Positions 7,972-14,284 of a stretch of 20,580 nt of DNA are shown here, one piece after another. Source of the stretch: Gammaproteobacteria bacterium (GTDB lineage: Bacteria; Pseudomonadota; Gammaproteobacteria; Nitrosococcales; Methylophagaceae); contig QNEY01000004.1 in assembly GCA_003645385.1 (NCBI GenBank), forward strand, positions 1 through 20,580. Direction: 5' to 3'. Under the pieces are notes generated by a model. That model worked only from the letters and a program-made list of their open reading frames with translations. It was not told where the DNA came from and ran no database searches. The position numbers were made by a program, and so were the translations under genes. How positions within the stretch are numbered: position 1 is the first letter of the stretch; each line of letters begins with the position of its first letter.

Positions 7972-9219
7972 ATGTTCAAACCCTTAAGTGTCTTTGTCGG
8001 CTTACGCTATACGCGCGCTAAACGCCGAAATCATTTCATTTCATTTATTTCTCTTACCTCCATGTTTGGTGTTGCCCTTGGTGTAGCCGCCTTAATAACT
8101 GTGCTATCCGTTATGAATGGTTTTGAAAAAGAACTGCGTGAGCGGATTTTGGGAATGACATCTCATGCTTTCATTACTGGCGCTGATGGCACACTCAAAG
8201 ACTGGCAAGCACTGCAGGATATGATTGATGGATATCCCCACCTGGTTGATTCCGCACCTTTTGTAGAAGGTCAGGCGATGCTAAGTCAAGGTAGTCGTGT
8301 TCGAGGTACGCTAGTACGAGGTATAGATCCTCAATTAGAAGGCAATGTTTCCACCATTGATGACAAAATAATTCAAGGCAGGTTTGACGATCTTAAACCG
8401 GGTGACTTTGGCATTATTTTAGGTAAAGATCTAGCCATTGCCATGGGCGTTGCCACTGGCGATAAAATTACCATGATAACGCCACATGTGACCCCTACTC
8501 CTGCTGGTGTAATGCCTAGATTAAAGCGGCTTAATGTTGTGGGTGTCTTTGAAATAGGTATGTACGAATATGATAGTGCTTTAGCGGTGATGAATATCAC
8601 TGATGCTGCCAAACTATTTCGAATCCCGAACAAAGTCACCGGTTTGCGTTTAAAGCTTGATGATGTCTATCAAGCACCACGTATTAGTCGTGAATTATTA
8701 TCGACTCTACCTGCCAATTATCGTGCAGCTGACTGGACTTATCAGCATGCCAACTTTTTTAGGGCTCTTAAAACTGAAAAGACTGTGATGTTTGTCATTC
8801 TGTTATTAATTGTAGCAGTAGCCGCTTTTAACATCGTTTCAACCTTGATTATGATGGTCACTGATAAACAAGCAGACATTGCCATATTGCGAACCTTAGG
8901 TATGACTCCTCGTGGTATTATGACTATCTTTATGGTGCAAGGGACCATGATTGGTATCTTTGGTACCTTGATCGGGGTTCTTGGTGGTGTTGCCTTAGCA
9001 CTCAATGTCGAAACCCTGATTGCTAATCTTGAACAACTATTAGGCTATCAATTCTTGCCTGCCGATGTGTATTACATTAGTAGCTTACCTTCTGATCTGC
9101 ACTGGAACGATGTCACTGTGATCGCTATTACAGCATTTTCATTGTCATTACTATCTACACTCTATCCTTCATGGCGTGCCTCTAAGATTAAACCTGCTGA
9201 GGCTTTGCGTTATGACTAA
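7972..9219 (+). CDS. lolC: Lipoprotein-releasing system permease (LolC/LolE family, possibly LolF-type)
   Basis: The 415-residue inner membrane protein belongs to the MacB/FtsX-type permeases of the Lol system, which extract outer-membrane lipoproteins from the inner membrane and hand them to periplasmic LolA. The N-terminus has a cytoplasmic stretch with RYTRAKRRNHFISFIS, a first membrane helix near residues 28-52, a periplasmic domain of about 210 residues, and three helices at about 267-290, 315-340 and 377-397. A Pro-rich segment near residues 165-180 (PHVTPTPAGVMP) sits where LolC has its LolA-binding hook. The length fits LolC/E (about 400-415). It overlaps lolD by eight bases. No second permease gene is present, so the transporter may be a homodimer of a LolF-type subunit; a lolE elsewhere cannot be excluded. 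Confidence 0.9.
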   Translation: MFKPLSVFVGLRYTRAKRRNHFISFISLTSMFGVALGVAALITVLSVMNGFEKELRERILGMTSHAFITGADGTLKDWQALQDMIDGYPHLVDSAPFVEGQAMLSQGSRVRGTLVRGIDPQLEGNVSTIDDKIIQGRFDDLKPGDFGIILGKDLAIAMGVATGDKITMITPHVTPTPAGVMPRLKRLNVVGVFEIGMYEYDSALAVMNITDAAKLFRIPNKVTGLRLKLDDVYQAPRISRELLSTLPANYRAADWTYQHANFFRALKTEKTVMFVILLLIVAVAAFNIVSTLIMMVTDKQADIAILRTLGMTPRGIMTIFMVQGTMIGIFGTLIGVLGGVALALNVETLIANLEQLLGYQFLPADVYYISSLPSDLHWNDVTVIAITAFSLSLLSTLYPSWRASKIKPAEALRYD

Positions 9220-9892
9220 CTCAATCGTCATTGAGTGCAAGCATCTAGCCAAACACTTTTCAGATGGCACCCTCGAAGCAAAGGTTCTCAACGATATCAA
9301 CCTGACAGTAGAAAAAGGTTCTCGCATAGCTATTGTAGGTAGTTCTGGCTCGGGAAAAAGCACTTTATTACACCTCCTTGGAGGTCTTGATACGCCAAGT
9401 AGTGGTAAAGTTGAAATCCATGGACAAGACATTAACTCCATGTCTGTTAACAGCTTAAGTAAACTACGCAATCAAAGCTTGGGCTTCGTTTATCAATTTC
9501 ATCATTTATTGCCGGAATTTACTGCTTTAGAAAATGTTGCCATACCGTTAGTGATCGGTGGTCAACAGCCTAAATCAGCTCTGCAACAGGCTGAAGAGTT
9601 GTTAACTAAAGTTGGTTTATACCACCGAATTGCTCATAAACCCGGCGAATTATCTGGTGGTGAGCGCCAACGTGCGGCATTAGCACGGGCTTTAATTACT
9701 CAACCGGATTGTCTATTGGCAGATGAACCAACTGGTAATCTGGATCATCATACTGCACAAGATATTTTTGACTTAATTCTAGAACTCAATGAATCACTTG
9801 GAACTGCATTGGTCATTGTCACTCATGATACAAATTTAGCATCACAAATGGACAATACATTGACTTTGATAGATGGCACATTAAAAGTTTAA
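9212..9892 (+). CDS. lolD: Lipoprotein-releasing system ATPase LolD
   Basis: The 226-residue product is the ATP-binding subunit that powers lipoprotein release from the inner membrane. The Walker A motif GSSGSGKST is at residues 43-51, the signature LSGGERQRAALARAL begins at 147, and Walker B with its catalytic Glu is in LLADEPTGNLD (Asp171-Glu172). VYQFHHLLPEFTALENV carries the Q-loop and matches LolD/MacB-type ATPases. The frame opens further upstream at 9176, but the ATG at 9212-9214 gives the usual LolD N-terminus and overlaps the lolC stop (ATGACTAA), which suggests translational coupling. The stop codon overlaps that of the convergent DUF2062 gene. Confidence 0.96.
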   Translation: MTNSIVIECKHLAKHFSDGTLEAKVLNDINLTVEKGSRIAIVGSSGSGKSTLLHLLGGLDTPSSGKVEIHGQDINSMSVNSLSKLRNQSLGFVYQFHHLLPEFTALENVAIPLVIGGQQPKSALQQAEELLTKVGLYHRIAHKPGELSGGERQRAALARALITQPDCLLADEPTGNLDHHTAQDIFDLILELNESLGTALVIVTHDTNLASQMDNTLTLIDGTLKV

Positions 9893-10413
9893 TATTTGTT
9901 ACAGCTTCTATGCCGCCTTTTTAACCAATTTCGAATAACAATTAATCGCCAAATAAGGCGAACAAAAAGTATCCCCAACAAAGCCGTAGTCGTGCCACAA
10001 ATCAGGCACCCCAATAATAGTGGTTTCCAGATAATTAAAAACTCATGGGTCAACCAGTGCCATGACATCTCAAAAGAATAGTGATCAGCAGGTATTTGTA
10101 ATACCCACGTACCAACTGTGTAGGCAAAAAAGAATACTGGTGCAAATGTTATCGGATTGCTGAACCAAGATCCAATAACAGCAACAGGAAGATTAACGCG
10201 GAAAAGAATTGCTAAAGCACCAGCAATAAACATCTGCCCTATTACAGGCATAAATCCTATAAATAACCCCAGAGCCAAACCACCCGCCACAGTACGACGA
10301 TTCAGATGCCATAGTCTGGGCTCGGTTATTCGCTGACCAAACTTTTGTAAATGCGGATGTTCGCGCATCGTTTTATGATCAGGCATGATACGTTTAAGGA
10401 ACTTACGTGGCAT
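9889..10413 (-). CDS. DUF2062 domain membrane protein
   Basis: The 174-residue protein has a basic, cytoplasmic N-terminus (about residues 1-40) followed by hydrophobic helices near 42-70, 80-105 and 128-165, ending in a Lys/Arg-rich tail. The segment GLALGLFIGFMPVIGQM and the later GSWFSNPITFAPVFF are hallmarks of DUF2062 (PF09835, COG3216). Function is unknown. In Pseudomonas and relatives a DUF2062 gene also sits beside comEC and the lol genes, so the neighbourhood is conserved and a role in the envelope is plausible, but that is inference. It converges on lolD with overlapping stop codons and diverges from comEC across 46 bases. Confidence 0.9.
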   Translation of the reverse strand: MPRKFLKRIMPDHKTMREHPHLQKFGQRITEPRLWHLNRRTVAGGLALGLFIGFMPVIGQMFIAGALAILFRVNLPVAVIGSWFSNPITFAPVFFFAYTVGTWVLQIPADHYSFEMSWHWLTHEFLIIWKPLLLGCLICGTTTALLGILFVRLIWRLIVIRNWLKRRHRSCNKY

Positions 10414-10424
10414 TAAGCTTCATC

Positions 10425-10453
10425 TTGATTATTTAAGTCGGTCATCATTATAG
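10425..10453 (+). promoter_or_regulatory. Overlapping divergent promoter candidates, comEC (+) and DUF2062 (-)
   Basis: On the plus strand TTGATT (10425-10430) is followed after 17 bases by TTATAG (10448-10453), which would start transcription almost on the comEC ATG at 10460. On the minus strand a perfect TATAAT lies at 10447-10452, placed to serve the DUF2062 gene, but its -35 region is poor. The two -10 elements cover the same bases. Both calls are tentative. Confidence 0.3.
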
Positions 10454-10459
10454 GGATAT

Positions 10460-12760
10460 ATGATTAAAACTGCCATTTCATTTACGCTCGGATGCGTACT
10501 ATTTTTACAGCTTTCTACTCTACCATCAAGTCAATGGTTTTGGGCATTATTGCCTACTTGTATTTTGTTGGTATTTATCAAAACACGCTTGCTAGCCATA
10601 GTGATATTTGGTGCCTTATGGACTTTTTTCCATGCCAGCTTAATTATTGATGACCAGTTGTCCAGCAACATGGAGGGGAAAGATATAGCGCTTAAAGGTA
10701 CTGTAATCAGTGTTCCATCATACAGTGACCAACGACTTCAATTTGAATTCAGACCCGATCAACCTGACAATTATTCACTTCCAAAAAAATTACGTCTAAA
10801 TTGGTATCGACCATTGCCTGACAATCTAAAAGCTGGTGAACAATGGCTATTAACAGTACGTTTAAAACACGCTCATGGCATGATGAATCCGGGTACATTT
10901 GATTATGAAGGCTGGTTATTTCAGCAAAGGGTCGGAGCAACAGGCTATGTCCGTCCAAACCCAACAAACAAACGTCTTATTTCCAGCCCTGCGTATTCTA
11001 TCAATGCGATAAGGCAATCACTTATGGTAGCTATTGAGAGTCATTTAGCTGATAGTCCATATCTTGGTCTGATTCAAGGTCTGACAGCAGGTATTCGATA
11101 CAACATTTCTCAACAACAATGGCATGTTCTACGCTTATCAGGTACCAGCCATTTATTAGCTATCTCAGGTTTACATATTGGTTTGGCCGCAGCACTAGGG
11201 TTTTTCTGTTCCCGCTGGTTATGGGCAAGACGATCTAATAACTTACTGTTATTACCTAGCTCTAGTGCTGGTGCCATTGGTGGTTTTATAACTGCACTAT
11301 TTTATGCCGGCCTAGCTGGATTCTCCATACCTAGTCAACGAGCTCTGATTATGGTTGCAACTGTTATGTTCACTTTATTAATTCGTAGATCTGTTTGTAC
11401 TAGTCATATCCTGGCTGTCAGCTTGTTATTGATAGTAGTGCTTGATCCTGTAGCTGTACTTTCTGCTGGATTCTGGCTATCGTTTTCAGCAGTGGCAATT
11501 ATTCTTTTTATCACTCAAAATCGATTGCCATCACCACGCTGGCAATGGGCAAAAGTGCATTCCTTGATAGCCTTTGGAATTACACCTCTTTTACTACTGT
11601 TTTTTATGCAGACGTCATTAATTGCACCTATTGCCAATTTTATAGCAGTCCCTGTTATCAGCTTGCTTGTTGTACCCGTTTTATTAGTCGCCAGTCTATT
11701 GTTATGGTTAATCGAACCCGTTGGTGCATTGTTACTCCAACTGGCTGATTTGATACTTAGTAAGCTCTGGCCATTTTTAGACTATTTGGCTACTCTACCC
11801 TTCTCACATTGGTCTAGCACCCATATTCCAATTTTATACTGGCTACCCATCATAGTAGGAACCATTGCCCTATTATCACCAACAAGGTTTCCGGCAAAAT
11901 GGCTAGGAATACTAGGCTTCATGCCCTTGTTTTTAAGTTCACCAAGCAAACCTGATCAAGGTGAATTCTGGTTTACCTTATTGGACGTTGGCCAAGGGCT
12001 CGCTGCCGTGGTCCAGACCCAGCATCATGTTCTGATATTCGATACTGGCCCTAAATTTAGTGATAACTTTAATACCGGCACAGCAATCATCCAACCTTTT
12101 CTACAACAACGAAGTATTCAAGATATTGATATTCTAGTAGTTAGCCACGGTGATAATGATCATAGTGGTGGTGCCATACCGCTTGGCAATGTAATTCCAG
12201 TTACTCAAATTCTTAGCAGCACTCCCCAGTTACTACCGAATGCAAAACATTGCCATGCAGGCCAATCATGGCAATGGGATGGGGTGACATTTACCATGCT
12301 TCATCCAGAAATTAATGACCATGGTAGTGAGAACAATCTTTCTTGCGTTTTAAAGATCTCAACAGCTATTGGCAGTGTCTTATTATCAGGAGATATTGAA
12401 TCCGAAGCAGAACAGTTATTAATGAATCGCTCTGGTAAAAATCTAAAGTCCACTCTATTGGTAGTACCACATCATGGTAGTAAAACATCTTCCAGTAGAG
12501 CATTTATTAATGCTACTCTAGCTGAGTTAGTATTATTTCCAGTGGGTTATCGAAATCGATATCACTTTCCCGCAAGCACTGTTATCGAGCGCTACCAGAA
12601 GTATAATAGCACTCTCTTCACGACTGCTGAACATGGTGCAATTGAATTTAAATTCAACCTTCATGCCATCTCATCCCCTATTACATGGAGGCAACATGCT
12701 CAGCGAATATGGACACATCAACCATTAATCACATCATCACCTCAATATCCTGAGAATTGA
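10460..12760 (+). CDS. comEC: ComEC/Rec2 family DNA internalization protein
   Basis: The 766-residue inner membrane protein matches ComEC/Rec2, the channel that carries single-stranded DNA into the cytoplasm during natural transformation. The N-terminal region has two or three helices and a DUF4131/OB-like part (to about residue 190). Next comes the Competence domain with SGTSHLLAISGLHIGL (about 229-244) and several helices. The C-terminal metallo-beta-lactamase domain starts at LLDVGQGLAAVV, with the metal motif His563-Gly-Asp-Asn-Asp-His568 (HGDNDHSGG), LLSGDIE and VVPHHGSKTSS. All three standard parts are intact, so it looks functional. A short AGGGA (10452-10456) lies three bases before the ATG, a cramped spacing. 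The place beside DUF2062 and exbB/exbD is as in Pseudomonas; beside msbA as in Escherichia. Confidence 0.95.
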   Translation: MIKTAISFTLGCVLFLQLSTLPSSQWFWALLPTCILLVFIKTRLLAIVIFGALWTFFHASLIIDDQLSSNMEGKDIALKGTVISVPSYSDQRLQFEFRPDQPDNYSLPKKLRLNWYRPLPDNLKAGEQWLLTVRLKHAHGMMNPGTFDYEGWLFQQRVGATGYVRPNPTNKRLISSPAYSINAIRQSLMVAIESHLADSPYLGLIQGLTAGIRYNISQQQWHVLRLSGTSHLLAISGLHIGLAAALGFFCSRWLWARRSNNLLLLPSSSAGAIGGFITALFYAGLAGFSIPSQRALIMVATVMFTLLIRRSVCTSHILAVSLLLIVVLDPVAVLSAGFWLSFSAVAIILFITQNRLPSPRWQWAKVHSLIAFGITPLLLLFFMQTSLIAPIANFIAVPVISLLVVPVLLVASLLLWLIEPVGALLLQLADLILSKLWPFLDYLATLPFSHWSSTHIPILYWLPIIVGTIALLSPTRFPAKWLGILGFMPLFLSSPSKPDQGEFWFTLLDVGQGLAAVVQTQHHVLIFDTGPKFSDNFNTGTAIIQPFLQQRSIQDIDILVVSHGDNDHSGGAIPLGNVIPVTQILSSTPQLLPNAKHCHAGQSWQWDGVTFTMLHPEINDHGSENNLSCVLKISTAIGSVLLSGDIESEAEQLLMNRSGKNLKSTLLVVPHHGSKTSSSRAFINATLAELVLFPVGYRNRYHFPASTVIERYQKYNSTLFTTAEHGAIEFKFNLHAISSPITWRQHAQRIWTHQPLITSSPQYPEN

Positions 12761-12763
12761 AAG

Positions 12764-12804
12764 AACCTTTTTTTAAGGTTATGGTAACCATATTAACTGT
12801 TAAT
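12764..12804. other. Cluster of small palindromes after comEC
   Basis: In 41 bases there are three inverted repeats in a row: AACCTT/AAGGTT with a T5 loop (12764-12780), ATGGT-A-ACCAT (12781-12791) which can alternatively pair as GGTTA/TAACC (12777-12789), and ATTAAC-T-GTTAAT (12792-12804). The first could act as a weak terminator for comEC. The others have the odd-centred symmetry of operator sites and lie just upstream of the DUF4870 gene. No regulator can be named. Confidence 0.4.
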
Positions 12805-12842
12805 CTAGTCTTAAACTGTAGTGTTATCGGGATAAAATAATA

Positions 12843-13169
12843 TTGAAACAATCATTAGGATTTGATGAAAATATCACAGCAATGCTAAGCTATTTATTGG
12901 GCTGGATAACTGGACTAATTATCCTGTTACTTGAAAAAGATAATAGTTTCGTCAGATTTCATGCCATGCAATCCATTGTCGTTTTTGGGATATTGACATT
13001 GCTCACCATGGTAGTTTCTATTGTTCCTTTTATTTATGGCTTGTTACTATCAGTGCTTAACATCATTGGCGTTATTTTATGGATAGTCTTAATGATTAAG
13101 GCATACCAACACGAACGTTTCGAATTACCTGTAGCATCTGAATTAACCAACAACTTACTCAACAAATAA
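12843..13169 (+). CDS. Small DUF4870/Tic20-like membrane protein, TTG start
   Basis: The 108-residue protein has three hydrophobic segments (about residues 12-30, 42-62 and 64-84) and a short polar tail. The pattern LGWITGLIILLLEKDNSFVRFHAMQ, here given in parts as LGWITG, LEKDN and VRFHAMQS, is typical of the DUF4870/Tic20-like family (PF09685, COG4818). Its function in bacteria is unknown. The likely start is a TTG (12843-12845): the next in-frame ATG (12880s) would remove the conserved N-terminal part GFDENITAMLSYLLGW. A weak GGGAT lies about ten bases upstream. It stands between comEC and exbB in the same direction, with 82 and 57 base gaps, so it may have its own promoter. Confidence 0.8.
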   Translation: MKQSLGFDENITAMLSYLLGWITGLIILLLEKDNSFVRFHAMQSIVVFGILTLLTMVVSIVPFIYGLLLSVLNIIGVILWIVLMIKAYQHERFELPVASELTNNLLNK

Positions 13170-13176
13170 TGTTATG

Positions 13177-13200
13177 TATGCAGTAACATATGCAGTAATA
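13177..13200. repeat. Two tandem 12-mers upstream of exbB
   Basis: TATGCAGTAACA (13177-13188) is followed immediately by TATGCAGTAATA (13189-13200), differing at one base. An overlapping inverted repeat ATGTTA (13169-13174) / TAACAT (13184-13189) and the palindrome CATATG also occur. The repeats fill the gap between the DUF4870 gene and exbB, 27 bases before the exbB start. They could be a duplicated binding site or a chance duplication. Confidence 0.6.
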
Positions 13201-13226
13201 ACTCTTATTCAATGGACTAATTTATT

Positions 13227-13862
13227 ATGTTAGAACTCTTTAAAGCTGGTGGTTGGTTAATGCTGCCACTATTTGCCTGCTCAGTTATAGCCATTGGCAT
13301 TATCGCTGAACGTTTTTGGAGTTTGCAGACCAAGCGAATTACTCCTCCTGAATTGATTACTCAAATCTGGCAGTGGTTACGTTTTGATCAAGTTGATGAT
13401 AATCGTATACAGGCACTCCGAAAAAACTCACCTTTAGGTGCAATTTTAGCTGCCGGACTAGTTAATCGTGACTGTTCACGAGATATCACTCGTGAAGGTA
13501 TTGAAGATGTTGGTCGTCACGTTACAGTAACATTAGAACGAAATTTAAACACCTTAGGTACCATTGCAGCAATTACTCCGTTACTAGGCTTATTAGGTAC
13601 TGTGATTGGTATGATTAAAGTTTTTGCTGTTATCACAACTGAAGGTGTCGGCAATCCTGAAACATTGGCAGGAGGTATTTCAGAAGCTTTAATTACGACA
13701 GCTACCGGTTTAGTAGTCGCTATCCCAAGTCTGATTTTCTATCGTTATTTTAGAGGCCATATAAATAGATTAGTCGTTGATATGGAAGAACAAGCAATGA
13801 AACTAATCGAAATATTGCACGGTGATCGTAACTTTGATCCAGATGCGGATGCTGGCAAGTGA
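13227..13862 (+). CDS. exbB: MotA/TolQ/ExbB family proton channel protein
   Basis: The 211-residue inner membrane protein matches the ExbB/TolQ/MotA family (PF01618). One helix lies near residues 8-28, followed by a cytoplasmic stretch and two family helices: TIAAITPLLGLLGTVIGMIKVF (about 111-132, given here only as a position reference by its core LLGLLGTVIGM) and ITTATGLVVAIPSLIF (about 154-172). Together with ExbD it forms a proton channel that turns proton flow into mechanical work on a partner such as TonB. No TonB or TonB-dependent receptor gene is nearby. The ATG has no clear ribosome-binding sequence. It overlaps exbD by four bases (GTGA). The same gene order beside lpxK is known in Pseudomonas and Xanthomonas-like bacteria; the client is unknown. 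Confidence 0.93.
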   Translation: MLELFKAGGWLMLPLFACSVIAIGIIAERFWSLQTKRITPPELITQIWQWLRFDQVDDNRIQALRKNSPLGAILAAGLVNRDCSRDITREGIEDVGRHVTVTLERNLNTLGTIAAITPLLGLLGTVIGMIKVFAVITTEGVGNPETLAGGISEALITTATGLVVAIPSLIFYRYFRGHINRLVVDMEEQAMKLIEILHGDRNFDPDADAGK

Positions 13863-14284
13863 AACTATCACCAAGAAACTCAGAGGAGCCTGACGTAAAT
13901 CTCACCCCAATGATTGACGTTGTATTCTTACTATTGCTGTTCTTCATGGTTTCTACCAGTTTTATTCGTGAAAGCTCTCTGAAAGTTGATCTACCTGAAG
14001 CTACTGGACAAGCATTAGTCGAACAAGAGCAAGCAATTGATATCGTAATCAATTCAGATGGTCAGTTTGTCGTGAACACCATCACATTAGATAGTCCCTC
14101 TAATGAACAGTTAGCCGCAGTCCTTAAAAAAGCTGTCGGGGAAAATACTGACCCTCACATCATTATCAGTGCTGATGCCAATGCAGAATACCAAAACATT
14201 GTTACTGCAATGGATACTGCACAACAACTTGGCTATACCCGGTTAACACTAGCCACACGTCAAACCACATCCAAACAACCATGA
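13859..14284 (+). CDS. exbD: ExbD/TolR family protein, GTG start
   Basis: The 141-residue protein has a short cytoplasmic N-terminus, one membrane helix (about residues 20-38) and a periplasmic domain, the standard ExbD/TolR form (PF02472). The helix carries the proton-conducting aspartate, Asp20, in LTPMIDVVFLLL. The periplasmic part ends with ISADANAEYQNIV and LGYTRLTLAT, as usual in ExbD. The start is GTG at 13859-13861, overlapping the exbB stop codon, and the stop overlaps the msbA start (ATGA at 14281-14284). Both overlaps point to translational coupling through exbB-exbD-msbA, which ties this proton channel to the lipid A genes in expression. Confidence 0.94.
   Translation: MKLSPRNSEEPDVNLTPMIDVVFLLLLFFMVSTSFIRESSLKVDLPEATGQALVEQEQAIDIVINSDGQFVVNTITLDSPSNEQLAAVLKKAVGENTDPHIIISADANAEYQNIVTAMDTAQQLGYTRLTLATRQTTSKQP

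Noticed and set aside
9176..9211. Upstream extension of lolD by 12 codons
   Set aside because: It would add MPLRLNLLRLCV, which is the shifted-frame reading of the lolC end and is not found at LolD N-termini; the ATG at 9212 fits better.
9169..9471. Minus-strand 100-codon frame across the lolC-lolD junction
   Set aside because: Antisense to two firmly identified genes, with no supporting signal.
13750..14052. Minus-strand 100-codon frame across exbB-exbD
   Set aside because: Antisense to two overlapping, well-identified genes; Ser-rich translation with no family match.
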